The notes under the pieces were generated by a model, which did not search any database, was not told the origin of the DNA, and was given only the letters and a program-made list of their open reading frames with translations. The position numbers and the translations under genes are program-made. 17,688 nt of DNA from Pseudomonadota bacterium (lineage in GTDB: Bacteria > Myxococcota > UBA9042 > PHBI01), in the NCBI GenBank assembly GCA_005788935.1, contig SYAK01000178.1:1-17688 (forward strand), in the 5' to 3' direction. The first letter of the stretch is position 1; the number at the start of each line of letters is the position of its first letter. Below are positions 7,672 to 14,425 of this stretch, piece after piece.

Positions 7672-9867
7672 TCAGAGCCGGACCGTGGCGCCGAGGCGGG
7701 CGTTGAGGCCTGGGGCATCAAAACCGCTGCCGTGGACGCGGTAGCGCTGGTCGAGGAGATTGTCGACCCGGAGGCCGAGGTCGAGGCCGTCCATGGCCTG
7801 GAAGGTGACCCACAGGTTCACGTCGGCCCAGCCGTCGGTGCCTGCGCAGTTCGTCGCGACCTTGTGGGGAGCTGCCGGGTCCGCGCACATGCGGAGGTCG
7901 CTCAGGTCGCCCGAGGCGAGGCGGCGCTGCGCGAGCGCGAAGCGGACACCCGCACCCGCACCCCAGCGCTTGTTCGGGCTCGTCCAGCCGAGACCTGCGC
8001 GGCCGTTCCACGGCGGGAGGCGGCGGGGGAGGTCGTCCGCGCCCGCGGCGGTCGTGACCGAGCCGTCGATCCACGCGCTCGCGAGGTCGACCGCGAGCGC
8101 GCCGAGCTGACCCTCGGTCGTCATCCCGAGGGCCAGCTCGGCGCCTTCGAAGGTGCCCTTCTCGGCGTTGACGCGCTGTCCGATTTCCTTCTCGTCGATG
8201 GTCGGCTGCCCGTCGATCGTCGACCTGACGCGCACGATGACGTCCGCGATCTCGGTCTTGAAGGCCGTCATGTCGAGGCGGAGCGCGCTCCCCTTCGACA
8301 TCGGAGCGCGCAGTCGGAGGCCGGCCTCGAGCGTGTCGGCGCGCTGGGGTGCGAGGTCCGGGTTCGGGATCTCGAAGGTCTGGCCAGTGTCGCCCACGAC
8401 GGTCGCCTCGGCGAGGTTCGGGGCCCGGAAGCCGCGCTGCCAGCCAGCCCGGACAGCGACGGTGTCCTTGTACGAGGCGACCGCACGTGCGCCAGCCCCG
8501 AGGCCCGAGAAGTTCACGTCGAGATCGCCCACGCCCGGAACCCCGGGCGCCACTGCGGACGTCGACTCGAGGCGGGCGCCGCCATCGAGGCGAATGTCCC
8601 AGCCGCCCGCGTCCTGCAGCGCGTCCACGTCGATCCAGCCGCCGCCGACCGCGGTCGCGTAGGTGGAGTCGGGCGAGAAGCGTGGGAGGGCGGCGGGATC
8701 GTTCGGCCGCGAGCTGTCGACCCACTCGTTGCGCAAGGCGCCGTTGCCGCGCAGGCGGAGGCGGCCATGCCAGAAAGCGAGCTCGCCCTCGGCCTCGAGA
8801 TGCGCCGCAATTGTCCCGTCGCGCCATTCCTGACGTTTCGTCGGGTCAATCGTTGCGGCGTCCTCGTTCGCGCACAGCCCAGCGTCGACCACGCTTTTGT
8901 CTTCGTTGCGTGCACAGCGTTGCTGGCGCTCGGTCTCTGTGGACTGCCGGAACGAGCCGGTCACGCGGAAGCCCGGGCGCACACCGGAGCTGCCCTCGAC
9001 GCCGCGATGTTCGAGGCGGACGTAGGCCAGCTGCTCGAGGTTGTCGCTGAAGCGGACCGTCCCCTGCGCGAGCTGGTCCATGCGCGGGGCGTCATCGGTC
9101 AGCGAGCCGAAGGCGGCCGCGGTGAGGTGGGTGCGCTCCGAGAGCTTGAAGCGCTGCTTCGTGCTCCAGGAGATCTGGCTGTAACCGCTGTTCGTCTGCA
9201 TGTCACCGCCGCCCGCGCGGAGGTCCCCCGCGAGCCGAACCGTGGCGGCCGCCCAGCCGTCCCAACGCCCCGTGCCGAAGTGGCCGCGGGCGTGCAGGAG
9301 GCCCGACGTGTCGGCGGAGGCGCCTGACAGATGCCCGATGAAGCCGTGCGGGCTGCCACCGCTCAGGCGTGGCGCGACGGTCGTGAAGTCGATGACGCCG
9401 CCGAGCGCGCCCGAGCCGTAGAGCCCGCCCGAGGCACCTGTCAGCAGCGTCATGCTGTCGAGGATCATCGGGTCGATGAGGGCCGCGTACTGGATGGGGC
9501 CCGTCCGCCACGTTGACAGGTTGAGCCGCACGCCGTCGAGGAGCAGCAGGTTGTCGACGCCGATGAAGCCGCGAATGATGGGGGCCGCAGCACCTCGGTT
9601 GGTGCGCTGCACGATGACGCCCGGGGCGCCGTCGAGGGCCTCGGGGGCGTCGGTCGGGGCGACGTTGCCTGGCCGCATCGGCTTCACCTTGACCGCGCCG
9701 TCGATCGAGGCCGCTGCTTCCGCGTCGGGGCGCTCGACGACGAAGGTGCGGTTCTCGGTCTCGGGTTCGGGTTCCGTGGTGTCGGCCCGGCCGGGGACGG
9801 TGACAAATGGGGTCGCGAGGGCGGCCACGCCGATGCAGGCCTGTGTCAGGCGAGGGGAGGACTTCAT
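7672..9867 (-). CDS. TonB-dependent outer-membrane receptor, haem/haemoglobin type
   Basis: The 731-residue protein has a signal peptide (cleavage near GRA-DT, about 28), then RTFVVERP (about 40-47), a possible TonB box. The plug covers about 65-165: VIVQRTNRGAAAPIIRGF, NLLLLDGVRLNLSTWRTGPI, LTGASGGLYGSGALGGVIDF. The barrel follows, with the family hallmarks GFRAPNLAEATV (about 479-490), NPDLAPQRADTLEAGLR (about 502-518) and VDNLLDQRYRVHGSGFDAPG (about 701-720); the last is characteristic of haemoglobin/haem-type receptors. It ends in a strand (ARLGATVRL), though not in Phe. Two Cys pairs (318/332, 661/674) probably close extracellular loops. GGAG lies 10 nt before ATG 9867. It would import a chelated nutrient using TonB energy; haem or iron is the best guess, other ligands are possible. 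No tonB or exbBD gene is nearby. Confidence 0.92.
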   Translation of the reverse strand: MKSSPRLTQACIGVAALATPFVTVPGRADTTEPEPETENRTFVVERPDAEAAASIDGAVKVKPMRPGNVAPTDAPEALDGAPGVIVQRTNRGAAAPIIRGFIGVDNLLLLDGVRLNLSTWRTGPIQYAALIDPMILDSMTLLTGASGGLYGSGALGGVIDFTTVAPRLSGGSPHGFIGHLSGASADTSGLLHARGHFGTGRWDGWAAATVRLAGDLRAGGGDMQTNSGYSQISWSTKQRFKLSERTHLTAAAFGSLTDDAPRMDQLAQGTVRFSDNLEQLAYVRLEHRGVEGSSGVRPGFRVTGSFRQSTETERQQRCARNEDKSVVDAGLCANEDAATIDPTKRQEWRDGTIAAHLEAEGELAFWHGRLRLRGNGALRNEWVDSSRPNDPAALPRFSPDSTYATAVGGGWIDVDALQDAGGWDIRLDGGARLESTSAVAPGVPGVGDLDVNFSGLGAGARAVASYKDTVAVRAGWQRGFRAPNLAEATVVGDTGQTFEIPNPDLAPQRADTLEAGLRLRAPMSKGSALRLDMTAFKTEIADVIVRVRSTIDGQPTIDEKEIGQRVNAEKGTFEGAELALGMTTEGQLGALAVDLASAWIDGSVTTAAGADDLPRRLPPWNGRAGLGWTSPNKRWGAGAGVRFALAQRRLASGDLSDLRMCADPAAPHKVATNCAGTDGWADVNLWVTFQAMDGLDLGLRVDNLLDQRYRVHGSGFDAPGLNARLGATVRL

Positions 9868-9900
9868 CCGGCAATTGCTCCGTGACGTGCGGGGAGAAGA

Positions 9901-9929
9901 GCAGGGCGCCAGGGTCGCGTGGACCCTGC
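9901..9929 (-). promoter_or_regulatory. Alternative leader hairpins upstream of TonB receptor
   Basis: In the receptor's probable 5' leader, plus-strand CAGGGTC (9910-9916) and GACCCTG (9922-9928) form a perfect 7-bp stem with a 5-nt loop. GCAGGG (9901-9906) can instead pair with CCCTGC (9924-9929). The two stems share bases and exclude each other. The element ends 34 nt from the start codon. I see no conserved cobalamin-riboswitch boxes, so a named riboswitch is not supported. Confidence 0.35.
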
Positions 9930-9983
9930 CCCGGCGGCATCAGTAGCGGCTCGTCCGTGCCGACGCAAGCCGCTTTGAACGCC

Positions 9984-10002
9984 TGAAAGCGTCTTTCTTT
10001 CA
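9984..10002. promoter_or_regulatory. Inverted repeat TGAAAG-N7-CTTTCA, possible operator
   Basis: TGAAAG (9984-9989) and CTTTCA (9997-10002) are perfect 6-bp arms with a 7-bp spacer, in an AT-richer patch just beside the 13-bp repeats. On the minus strand TTGAAA (9998-10003) could also serve as a -35 box for the receptor, but no clear -10 follows. It does not match a Fur-box consensus. Confidence 0.3.
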
Positions 10003-10022
10003 ATAAGATCGGTTGCGTCATC

Positions 10023-10087
10023 GGTCTGATCCGACGATCTGATCCGACGATCTGATCCGACGATCCGATCCGACGATCTGATCCGAC
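10023..10087. repeat. Five 13-bp tandem repeats, consensus GATCTGATCCGAC
   Basis: The units start at 10023, 10036, 10049, 10062 and 10075. Units 2, 3 and 5 are identical (GATCTGATCCGAC); unit 1 begins GGTC and unit 4 has one change (GATCC for GATCT). Together they hold nine GATC sites in 65 bp, with a tenth at 10007. The array sits between the divergent TonB receptor and ECF sigma genes, 150 bp before the sigma start. It may be an iterated regulator-binding site, possibly methylation-sensitive, or a variable-number repeat. Confidence 0.9.
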
Positions 10088-10237
10088 CTCACGTCGCTGT
10101 GCCAGCGGGTCGGCTCCGAGGTGATGCGGCGCGGAGACAGGCTTTTACAGGGGTTTTTCAAATCCCCCGGACACCGTGCGCTACACAGGTGGGGCGGGGT
10201 CGACGGACCTCGTGGTCGCGCTGACAGGAGGGACCGA

Positions 10238-10855
10238 ATGACGCCCATGGAGCTCACGGAGACGACGGCGCCACCGCAGGTGGGTGACGGAGAGACGCGG
10301 CGGGCCTTCGAGCGGCTCGCGCTGCCACACGTCCAGAGCCTGCGGCGGCTCGCGTCGCGTCTGACGCGCGACCCGGACGCGAGGGAGGATCTCGTGCAGG
10401 ACGCGCTCATCCGCGCCTGGTCGCACTGGCATCAGTTCGATGACGCCACGAACTGTCGGGCGTGGCTGTCACGCATCCTGACGACGACCTTCATCAACGG
10501 CTATCGACGGCGGCGCAAGGAGCGGGAGATCCTGGCGGCCGAGCGGGCTGGAACGCTCGGCGACCGCTTCTCGTCCTGGGACGCGGCGCGCCGCTGGAGC
10601 GAGCCGGAGCAGGCGTTCCTCGAACGCCACCTGTCGCGGCCGGTCACGCAGGCCCTCGAGGCCCTGCGTCCCGAGTTCCGGGCGGTCGTGACGCTCTCGG
10701 ACCTGCTGGAGCTGCCGTATCGTGACGTCGCGGAGACGCTCGACATCCCCATCGGGACGGTCATGAGTCGCCTCTTCCGCGCGCGTCAGGCGCTGCGTCG
10801 TGAGCTCGCCGGACACGCGCGCGAGAGCGGGCTCCTCGTGCGGGACGCCGCCTGA
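10238..10855 (+). CDS. ECF sigma-70 factor without adjacent anti-sigma gene
   Basis: The 205-residue product has sigma region 2 at about 25-95 (LALPHVQSLRRLASRLTRDP, DAREDLVQDALIRAWSHWHQF, NCRAWLSRILTTTFINGYRR) and region 4 near 140-195 (LEALRPEFRAVVTLSDLLEL, YRDVAETLDIPIGTVMSRLF, RARQALRRELA). The 'W-L-x-x-I-L-x-x-T-F-I-N-x-Y-R-R' segment recalls the SigR/SigH-like ECF groups, whose partners are usually zinc anti-sigma factors encoded next to them; none is present here. ATG 10238 is chosen because AGGAGGG ends 6 nt upstream; a longer frame from 10121 lacks such a site. The gene is divergent from the TonB receptor and shares the repeat-bearing region with it. After its stop the convergent palindrome cluster begins at once. 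Class is certain, regulon unknown. Confidence 0.95.
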   Translation: MTPMELTETTAPPQVGDGETRRAFERLALPHVQSLRRLASRLTRDPDAREDLVQDALIRAWSHWHQFDDATNCRAWLSRILTTTFINGYRRRRKEREILAAERAGTLGDRFSSWDAARRWSEPEQAFLERHLSRPVTQALEALRPEFRAVVTLSDLLELPYRDVAETLDIPIGTVMSRLFRARQALRRELAGHARESGLLVRDAA

Positions 10856-10856
10856 G

Positions 10857-10927
10857 CTGACGATTCGTCAGGTTATCATGGCCTGACACTCTGTCAGTTC
10901 TCTTGACTGACAGCGCGTCAGGTTATC
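10857..10927. repeat. Cluster of three CTGAC-N5-GTCAG palindromes with 50-bp direct repeat
   Basis: The palindromes lie at 10857-10871 (CTGACGATTCGTCAG), 10883-10897 (CTGACACTCTGTCAG) and 10907-10921 (CTGACAGCGCGTCAG), centred 26 and 24 bp apart. The first and third are each followed by GTTATC and share CGTCAGGTTATC exactly, 50 bp apart. CTGTCAGT (10891-10898) can also pair with ACTGACAG (10906-10913). They fill the 99-bp gap between two convergent genes, starting one base after the sigma stop codon. They may act as terminator or stabilising hairpins, or as a protein-binding array. Confidence 0.85.
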
Positions 10928-10954
10928 GACCCCCGGCATGGATTGTGTCGGGGC

Positions 10955-13681
10955 TCAGCGGGGCAGGCGAAGCGCGAGGGTGGCCGGGGTCGCTTCGAGG
11001 TCGTAGAGGCGGCGGTAGATTTCCGCATCTGCGAGTACGCGCATCACATAGCGTCGCGCCTCCTCGTACGGGATACCCTCCACCCACGCGTCGAGCTCGA
11101 GGTCGCCACGGGCCTCGAGCCACCGCCTGACCGGGGTCGGTCCTGCGTTGTAGGCCGCTGCGGCGAGTGCTGGGTGGCCTCCGAAGCGGGCGAGGAGGTC
11201 CTGCAGATAGCGGGCCGAGAGGCGCATGTTGACGTCGGGGTCCCAGAGCTTCGCGCGGTCGAATGGGGTCCCGAAGACGCGCCGTCCGAGCCCCTCGCCA
11301 GTCGCTGGCATGAGCTGGCCGAGCCCGAGGGCGCCGACTGCGCTCTGCGCCTTCGCGTCGAAGCGGCTCTCGACGCTGATGAGGCCCGCGAGGAGGTCGC
11401 GCCGGAGCCCGACCGCGGCGGCGGCTGTCTCGAGAGACTCAGCGAGCGGCAGCGGGTACCAGCTGCGATACAGCGGCTCATCGGCCTCGTCACCCGGCAT
11501 CGTCGGCGGGATGGAGGCGAAGCGAAGCACCCGCTCGGCCTGACGCAGGTCGTCCGCGACGACGAGCAGGTCCGCGAGGAGGCGCCGCCCGGGTTGAGGC
11601 AGCAGGTGCGCCGCCATCAGGGCCTCGAGGTGGCGTCGCGCCTCGCGCTCGTCCCCGAGGCGGTAGAGTGCCACCGCGGTCGCCATCGGGTCGTCGGGCG
11701 TCACGATCCAGGCCGATTCGTCCTGGCCGTTGGTGGCGGTCTCTCCGAGGCGCTGACGCGCGAGCAGCCCGTACCAGCCCGCAGGGTAGCGCGCGAGGAG
11801 CTCTTCCCAGGCCGCCCGCGACACGCCTGACCTCGCCGCGACCGCCGCGCGCCAGTAGCGGGCGCGCTCGGCCCAGGTGAAGCTGTGCCGGTCTGGCTCG
11901 GGCCCGTAGCGCCCCTCGAGCTCGCGCAGCCAGCGTTCGGCCAGCGTCCGTTCGCGTCGTAACACCGCACCGAAGCCCAGACGCCAGAGGGCGTCCCGGT
12001 GGAAGGGGCCTGCGTCGGCGAGGGCCAACAGATCCTCGTCCATCGCGTCGGCCTCCGCGAAGCGCTCGAGCCTTCGCAGGACGACCGAGGCCTGGTCGCG
12101 GGCTTCGGCCGCGAGGGTGTGGTGTGGCGCGCGTTCGAGGAGCGTCATGAGCGCCTCGACCGCCTCCCGGTCGCGCTCGAGCCGTCGCAACACCATCGCG
12201 CGCGCGAGCCCCAGCTCGAAGGGTTCCTCTGGGGGCGTGGCCTCTCCGAGCATCGCGAGCGCCGAGGTCGGATCCACCCAGCGGCGACTCAGGGCGTCGG
12301 CCGCGCGGCGGGTCGAGGAGGCTGTCGCGGGCAGTCCGGCGAGGCGTGTGACGACCTTGTCGCAGACGGCCCGAGCCCCGTGGAGCGCCTCGCGCAACAA
12401 CTCGGTGTCGGCGTCCGGTGTCGCTCCGAGGGTCGCGAGAGCCTCGCGCAGGGCCTGCGGCAGGGAGTCGCGTCGCGCCCAGTAGTGCCGCAGGAGGAGC
12501 GCCCGCGCGCGCTCGGGGGCGCCCGCTGCCGTGTGGGCCTCGGCCGTCCGGACCATCAGCGCGGTGCGGAGATCGGGGTTCAGCGCCTGCCCGAGCGCGC
12601 CTTCGAGGAGGGTCGCCGCGCGCGCGGTGCGTTCGAGGCGGCCGAAGATCGCGATCGCCTCGTCCACACCTCTCAGAAATCCCGGCGCTCCGGCGCTGCG
12701 TGCCAAGAGCCACTCGGCGCGCGCCTCCGGGTCGGTCCGGCCCGCAAGTGTCGCGAGCGTCAGCGCGGCGCTGTCGGCGTGAGGGCCGCGGGCTTCGACG
12801 AGCGCCGTGAACGCCGCGACAGCGGCCTCGGTCTGCCCGAGCTGATGGAGCAGACGCGCCCGCAGCCATCGCGCCGTGGCCGGAATGAGGGGGTCGGCGG
12901 GTTGGGCTGGCAGGTGGGCGAGGAAGTCATCAACCGCTGACAGGCCGGCCTCTAGCGCCTGACGTCGAGCCCTGGCGCGGGGCGCGACGCTCGATGGGTC
13001 CTTCACGAGGTGGTGCAGCTCCGCGAGCAGGGGCGCGGTCTCGCTGAAGCTCGGCAGCTCGCGGGGCGGCGTCGGGAGTTCGCGCGGCGTCACGACTGGG
13101 GGGACTGGCGCACGCGGCGGTGGCGCGAGCGCGACGGGTGGCGCGTGCTTCGGCGGAGTGGGCGCGGAGGCGGGCGTGGACGCGGTCGCGTGCGGGCTGG
13201 TGCGGGGTGCCCGGCGCATGCCAGACGCGCCTGACAGACCGTCAGAGAAAGACGCGACGCCCGCTGTGGCGGCGTTCGGAGGGCGCGTCGATGTGGGGTG
13301 GGGTGCGTAACCTGTCGAATCGTCAAAAAACGACTCGGAGGCGGGCTTCAGTGGCAGGTCGGACCCTTTAGTCGGGCTTGGCGTGGACTTGACGGGCCCC
13401 TCGGTGACGTTCGCGGGGGTGGCCGCTGGTTGGGTGTCGTCTTCCCGCGGTGGGTCCCACGCGGCGGGTGTCGCCTCGGGTGTCGGCGGTTCGGGTGTCG
13501 CGGCCGTGTAGCTTGGGGGCGCAGCAGAGAGGGCTGCGGGGCGCGCGGTCAAGGCTGGCCTCGCGTGGCGCGGAGGCGGCGCAGGCGGCGCGGGTGGGGC
13601 AGGTGGCGCAGCGTCTGCGGCCGCGGCCCACAGGGCGACGGTCACGACGACGGGCCCGAGGGTTCGAGGCACGGACGGCAT
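10955..13681 (-). CDS. Soluble lytic murein transglycosylase (Slt70-like) with long Pro-rich linker
   Basis: This is a 908-residue periplasmic enzyme. The signal peptide ends at about ADA (24). Residues 25-230 or so are a Pro/Ala/Thr-rich linker beginning with PPAPPAPPAPPP. Residues 230-740 form an alpha-superhelix of TPR-like repeats. The SLT domain (about 750-895) carries LLAGLISVESRF, with catalytic Glu near 771, then SAVGALGLGQLMPAT and AAAAYNAGPTPVRRWL (AYNAGP at about 843-848). Such enzymes cleave peptidoglycan glycan strands to 1,6-anhydro products. The N-terminal linker is much longer than in E. coli Slt70. No Shine-Dalgarno precedes ATG 13681; TAGGCT ends 6 bp before it, with TTGGCC 18 bp farther up, fitting a leaderless promoter. 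Two copies of the palindromic repeats described at 10857 lie within its linker-coding part. Confidence 0.93.
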   Translation of the reverse strand: MPSVPRTLGPVVVTVALWAAAADAAPPAPPAPPAPPPRHARPALTARPAALSAAPPSYTAATPEPPTPEATPAAWDPPREDDTQPAATPANVTEGPVKSTPSPTKGSDLPLKPASESFFDDSTGYAPHPTSTRPPNAATAGVASFSDGLSGASGMRRAPRTSPHATASTPASAPTPPKHAPPVALAPPPRAPVPPVVTPRELPTPPRELPSFSETAPLLAELHHLVKDPSSVAPRARARRQALEAGLSAVDDFLAHLPAQPADPLIPATARWLRARLLHQLGQTEAAVAAFTALVEARGPHADSAALTLATLAGRTDPEARAEWLLARSAGAPGFLRGVDEAIAIFGRLERTARAATLLEGALGQALNPDLRTALMVRTAEAHTAAGAPERARALLLRHYWARRDSLPQALREALATLGATPDADTELLREALHGARAVCDKVVTRLAGLPATASSTRRAADALSRRWVDPTSALAMLGEATPPEEPFELGLARAMVLRRLERDREAVEALMTLLERAPHHTLAAEARDQASVVLRRLERFAEADAMDEDLLALADAGPFHRDALWRLGFGAVLRRERTLAERWLRELEGRYGPEPDRHSFTWAERARYWRAAVAARSGVSRAAWEELLARYPAGWYGLLARQRLGETATNGQDESAWIVTPDDPMATAVALYRLGDEREARRHLEALMAAHLLPQPGRRLLADLLVVADDLRQAERVLRFASIPPTMPGDEADEPLYRSWYPLPLAESLETAAAAVGLRRDLLAGLISVESRFDAKAQSAVGALGLGQLMPATGEGLGRRVFGTPFDRAKLWDPDVNMRLSARYLQDLLARFGGHPALAAAAYNAGPTPVRRWLEARGDLELDAWVEGIPYEEARRYVMRVLADAEIYRRLYDLEATPATLALRLPR
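13231..13245. repeat. CTGAC-N5-GTCAG palindrome inside the slt linker
   Basis: CTGACAGACCGTCAG matches the arms of the cluster at 10857-10921. Read on the minus strand it is CTGACGGTCTGTCAG, which matches the middle member of that cluster (CTGACACTCTGTCAG) at 13 of 15 bases. It encodes SDGLSG in the linker. Confidence 0.7.
13308..13325 (-). repeat. Near-copy of intergenic repeat inside the slt linker
   Basis: The minus strand reads TGACGATTCGACAGGTTA. The first intergenic member (plus 10858-10875) reads TGACGATTCGTCAGGTTA, a match of 17 of 18 bases. The copy is in frame and encodes DDSTGY; it follows a T6 run, unusual in this GC-rich DNA. Confidence 0.75.
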
Positions 13682-13687
13682 GGGTCG

Positions 13688-13717
13688 AGCCTAGCCGCGC
13701 TGGGTGTGGATGGCCAA
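13688..13717 (-). promoter_or_regulatory. Possible leaderless promoter of slt
   Basis: On the minus strand TTGGCC (13717-13712) and TAGGCT (13693-13688) are 18 bp apart. The -10-like box ends 6 bp before ATG 13681, which would put the transcript start at the start codon. Both boxes are imperfect matches. The absence of a ribosome site supports the idea. Confidence 0.3.
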
Positions 13718-13730
13718 AAAGGCGCGGCCT
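13716..13730 (-). terminator. Weak hairpin with T-run after rsmG
   Basis: On the minus strand AGGC (13730-13727), loop CGC, GCCT (13723-13720) is followed by TTTT. The stem is only 4 bp (5 with a G-T pair), so termination would be partial. It lies 33 bp beyond the rsmG stop and just before the putative slt promoter. Confidence 0.3.
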
Positions 13731-13762
13731 CGATGTCGTGTGACAGGCGCCGACGCCGACGG

Positions 13763-14425
13763 TCAGGCCGCTGGGACCCGGATGAGCGCGAGGTGCCGCG
13801 GCGCGCCCGTCGCGGGGAGGGTCGCGACGCGCGCCTCGAGGCGGCCATCGGCCTCGGCGGCTGACGCGAAGGGCGCGTCGAGCGGGCCCGCCGAGGTGAC
13901 GATGACGAGTCCGTCTGGCCCGACGAGCGGGGCCGCGCGCGCGAACCAGTCAGCGGGTGCGAAGGTGGCGCGCGACATGGCGGCCCGCGGCGGGCCATCA
14001 CGGTGTTTCGCGTCCGCGGGCGGCGCGCCATCGTCTGCGAGCCGACCCGCGGTGACAAGGACGCGCCCTGTCAGGCCGAGGGTTATCGCGGCCTGCTTGA
14101 GGAACGCCACCTTCTTGCTGATGGGCTCGACGAGGTGGAAGGTGATTGCGGGCTCGAGGCCGGCGAGGACGAGCGCGGGCAGGCCTCCACCCGAACCGAT
14201 GTCCCACCAGGCCTCGCTTCGCGTGATGAGCGGCCGGTAGAGCAGGGCCTCGATGACCTGCTCGCGGAGGAGGGTGACAGCGTCCGAAGGTCCCGTAAGT
14301 CGGATCGCCCCGTTCCAGCGGTGTAACAGCGCGGTGAAGGCGACGACGTGGTCGGCCTCGGCGGAGCTGAGTTGGATCCCGAGGGTCTCCGCGTCGGCCT
14401 CGAGTCGTGCGTGCAGGTCCTTCAC
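13763..14425 (-). CDS. rsmG: 16S rRNA (guanine527-N7)-methyltransferase RsmG (GidB)
   Basis: This 220-residue protein has the usual family length. It shows the N-terminal helix pair and HRWNGAIRLTG (about 35-45; families usually have WN-x-x-x-N-L-T), the SAM-binding motif WWDIGSGGGLPALVLAGL, then HLVEPISKKVAFLKQAA with the typical E-x-x-x-K-K pair, and RAAMSRATFAPADWF, the conserved 'S-R-A' segment. RsmG methylates G527 of 16S rRNA in the decoding region of the small subunit. Translation starts at GTG 14425, preceded by GGAGGG, and overlaps the stop of the TPR gene (GTGA). RsmG genes are often next to mnmG or parAB near the origin; here it instead lies between a TPR gene and slt. Confidence 0.93.
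   Translation of the reverse strand: MKDLHARLEADAETLGIQLSSAEADHVVAFTALLHRWNGAIRLTGPSDAVTLLREQVIEALLYRPLITRSEAWWDIGSGGGLPALVLAGLEPAITFHLVEPISKKVAFLKQAAITLGLTGRVLVTAGRLADDGAPPADAKHRDGPPRAAMSRATFAPADWFARAAPLVGPDGLVIVTSAGPLDAPFASAAEADGRLEARVATLPATGAPRHLALIRVPAA

Larger units (their letters stand above)
9868..10237. promoter_or_regulatory. 370-bp divergent control region between TonB receptor and orphan sigma gene
   Basis: No gene is supported here. It holds, from left to right, a receptor-leader hairpin (9901-9929), an inverted repeat (9984-10002), the 13-bp tandem repeats (10023-10087) and a locally AT-rich patch (10142-10163, with TTTACA and TTTTTCAAAT) that may belong to the sigma-gene promoter. 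GGGG 10150-10153 can pair with CCCC 10164-10167 around that patch. Both promoters must lie in this region, but I cannot fix a -35/-10 pair for either. Confidence 0.6.

Noticed and set aside
7492..9327. Plus-strand open frame of 611 codons
   Set aside because: It overlaps the end of the PH-like gene and runs antisense to the TonB receptor, whose plug and barrel motifs are clear. The product is compositionally biased.
9868..9960. Cobalamin riboswitch before the TonB receptor
   Set aside because: The leader has GC-rich hairpins, but I could not find the conserved B12-box or core segments.
9984..10002. Fur box for the receptor
   Set aside because: TGAAAG-N7-CTTTCA does not fit the GATAATGATAATCATTATC pattern; kept only as an unnamed inverted repeat.
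10023..10087. CRISPR array
   Set aside because: The 13-bp units abut without spacers, so this is a tandem repeat.
10121..10237. N-terminal extension of the second sigma factor
   Set aside because: The added 39 residues are basic and unlike sigma factors, and AGGAGGG is correctly placed for ATG 10238.
14068..14093. Further copy of the CGTCAGGTTATC repeat within rsmG
   Set aside because: TGTCAG and GGTTATC are both present but separated by extra bases, inside a conserved coding region; likely chance.
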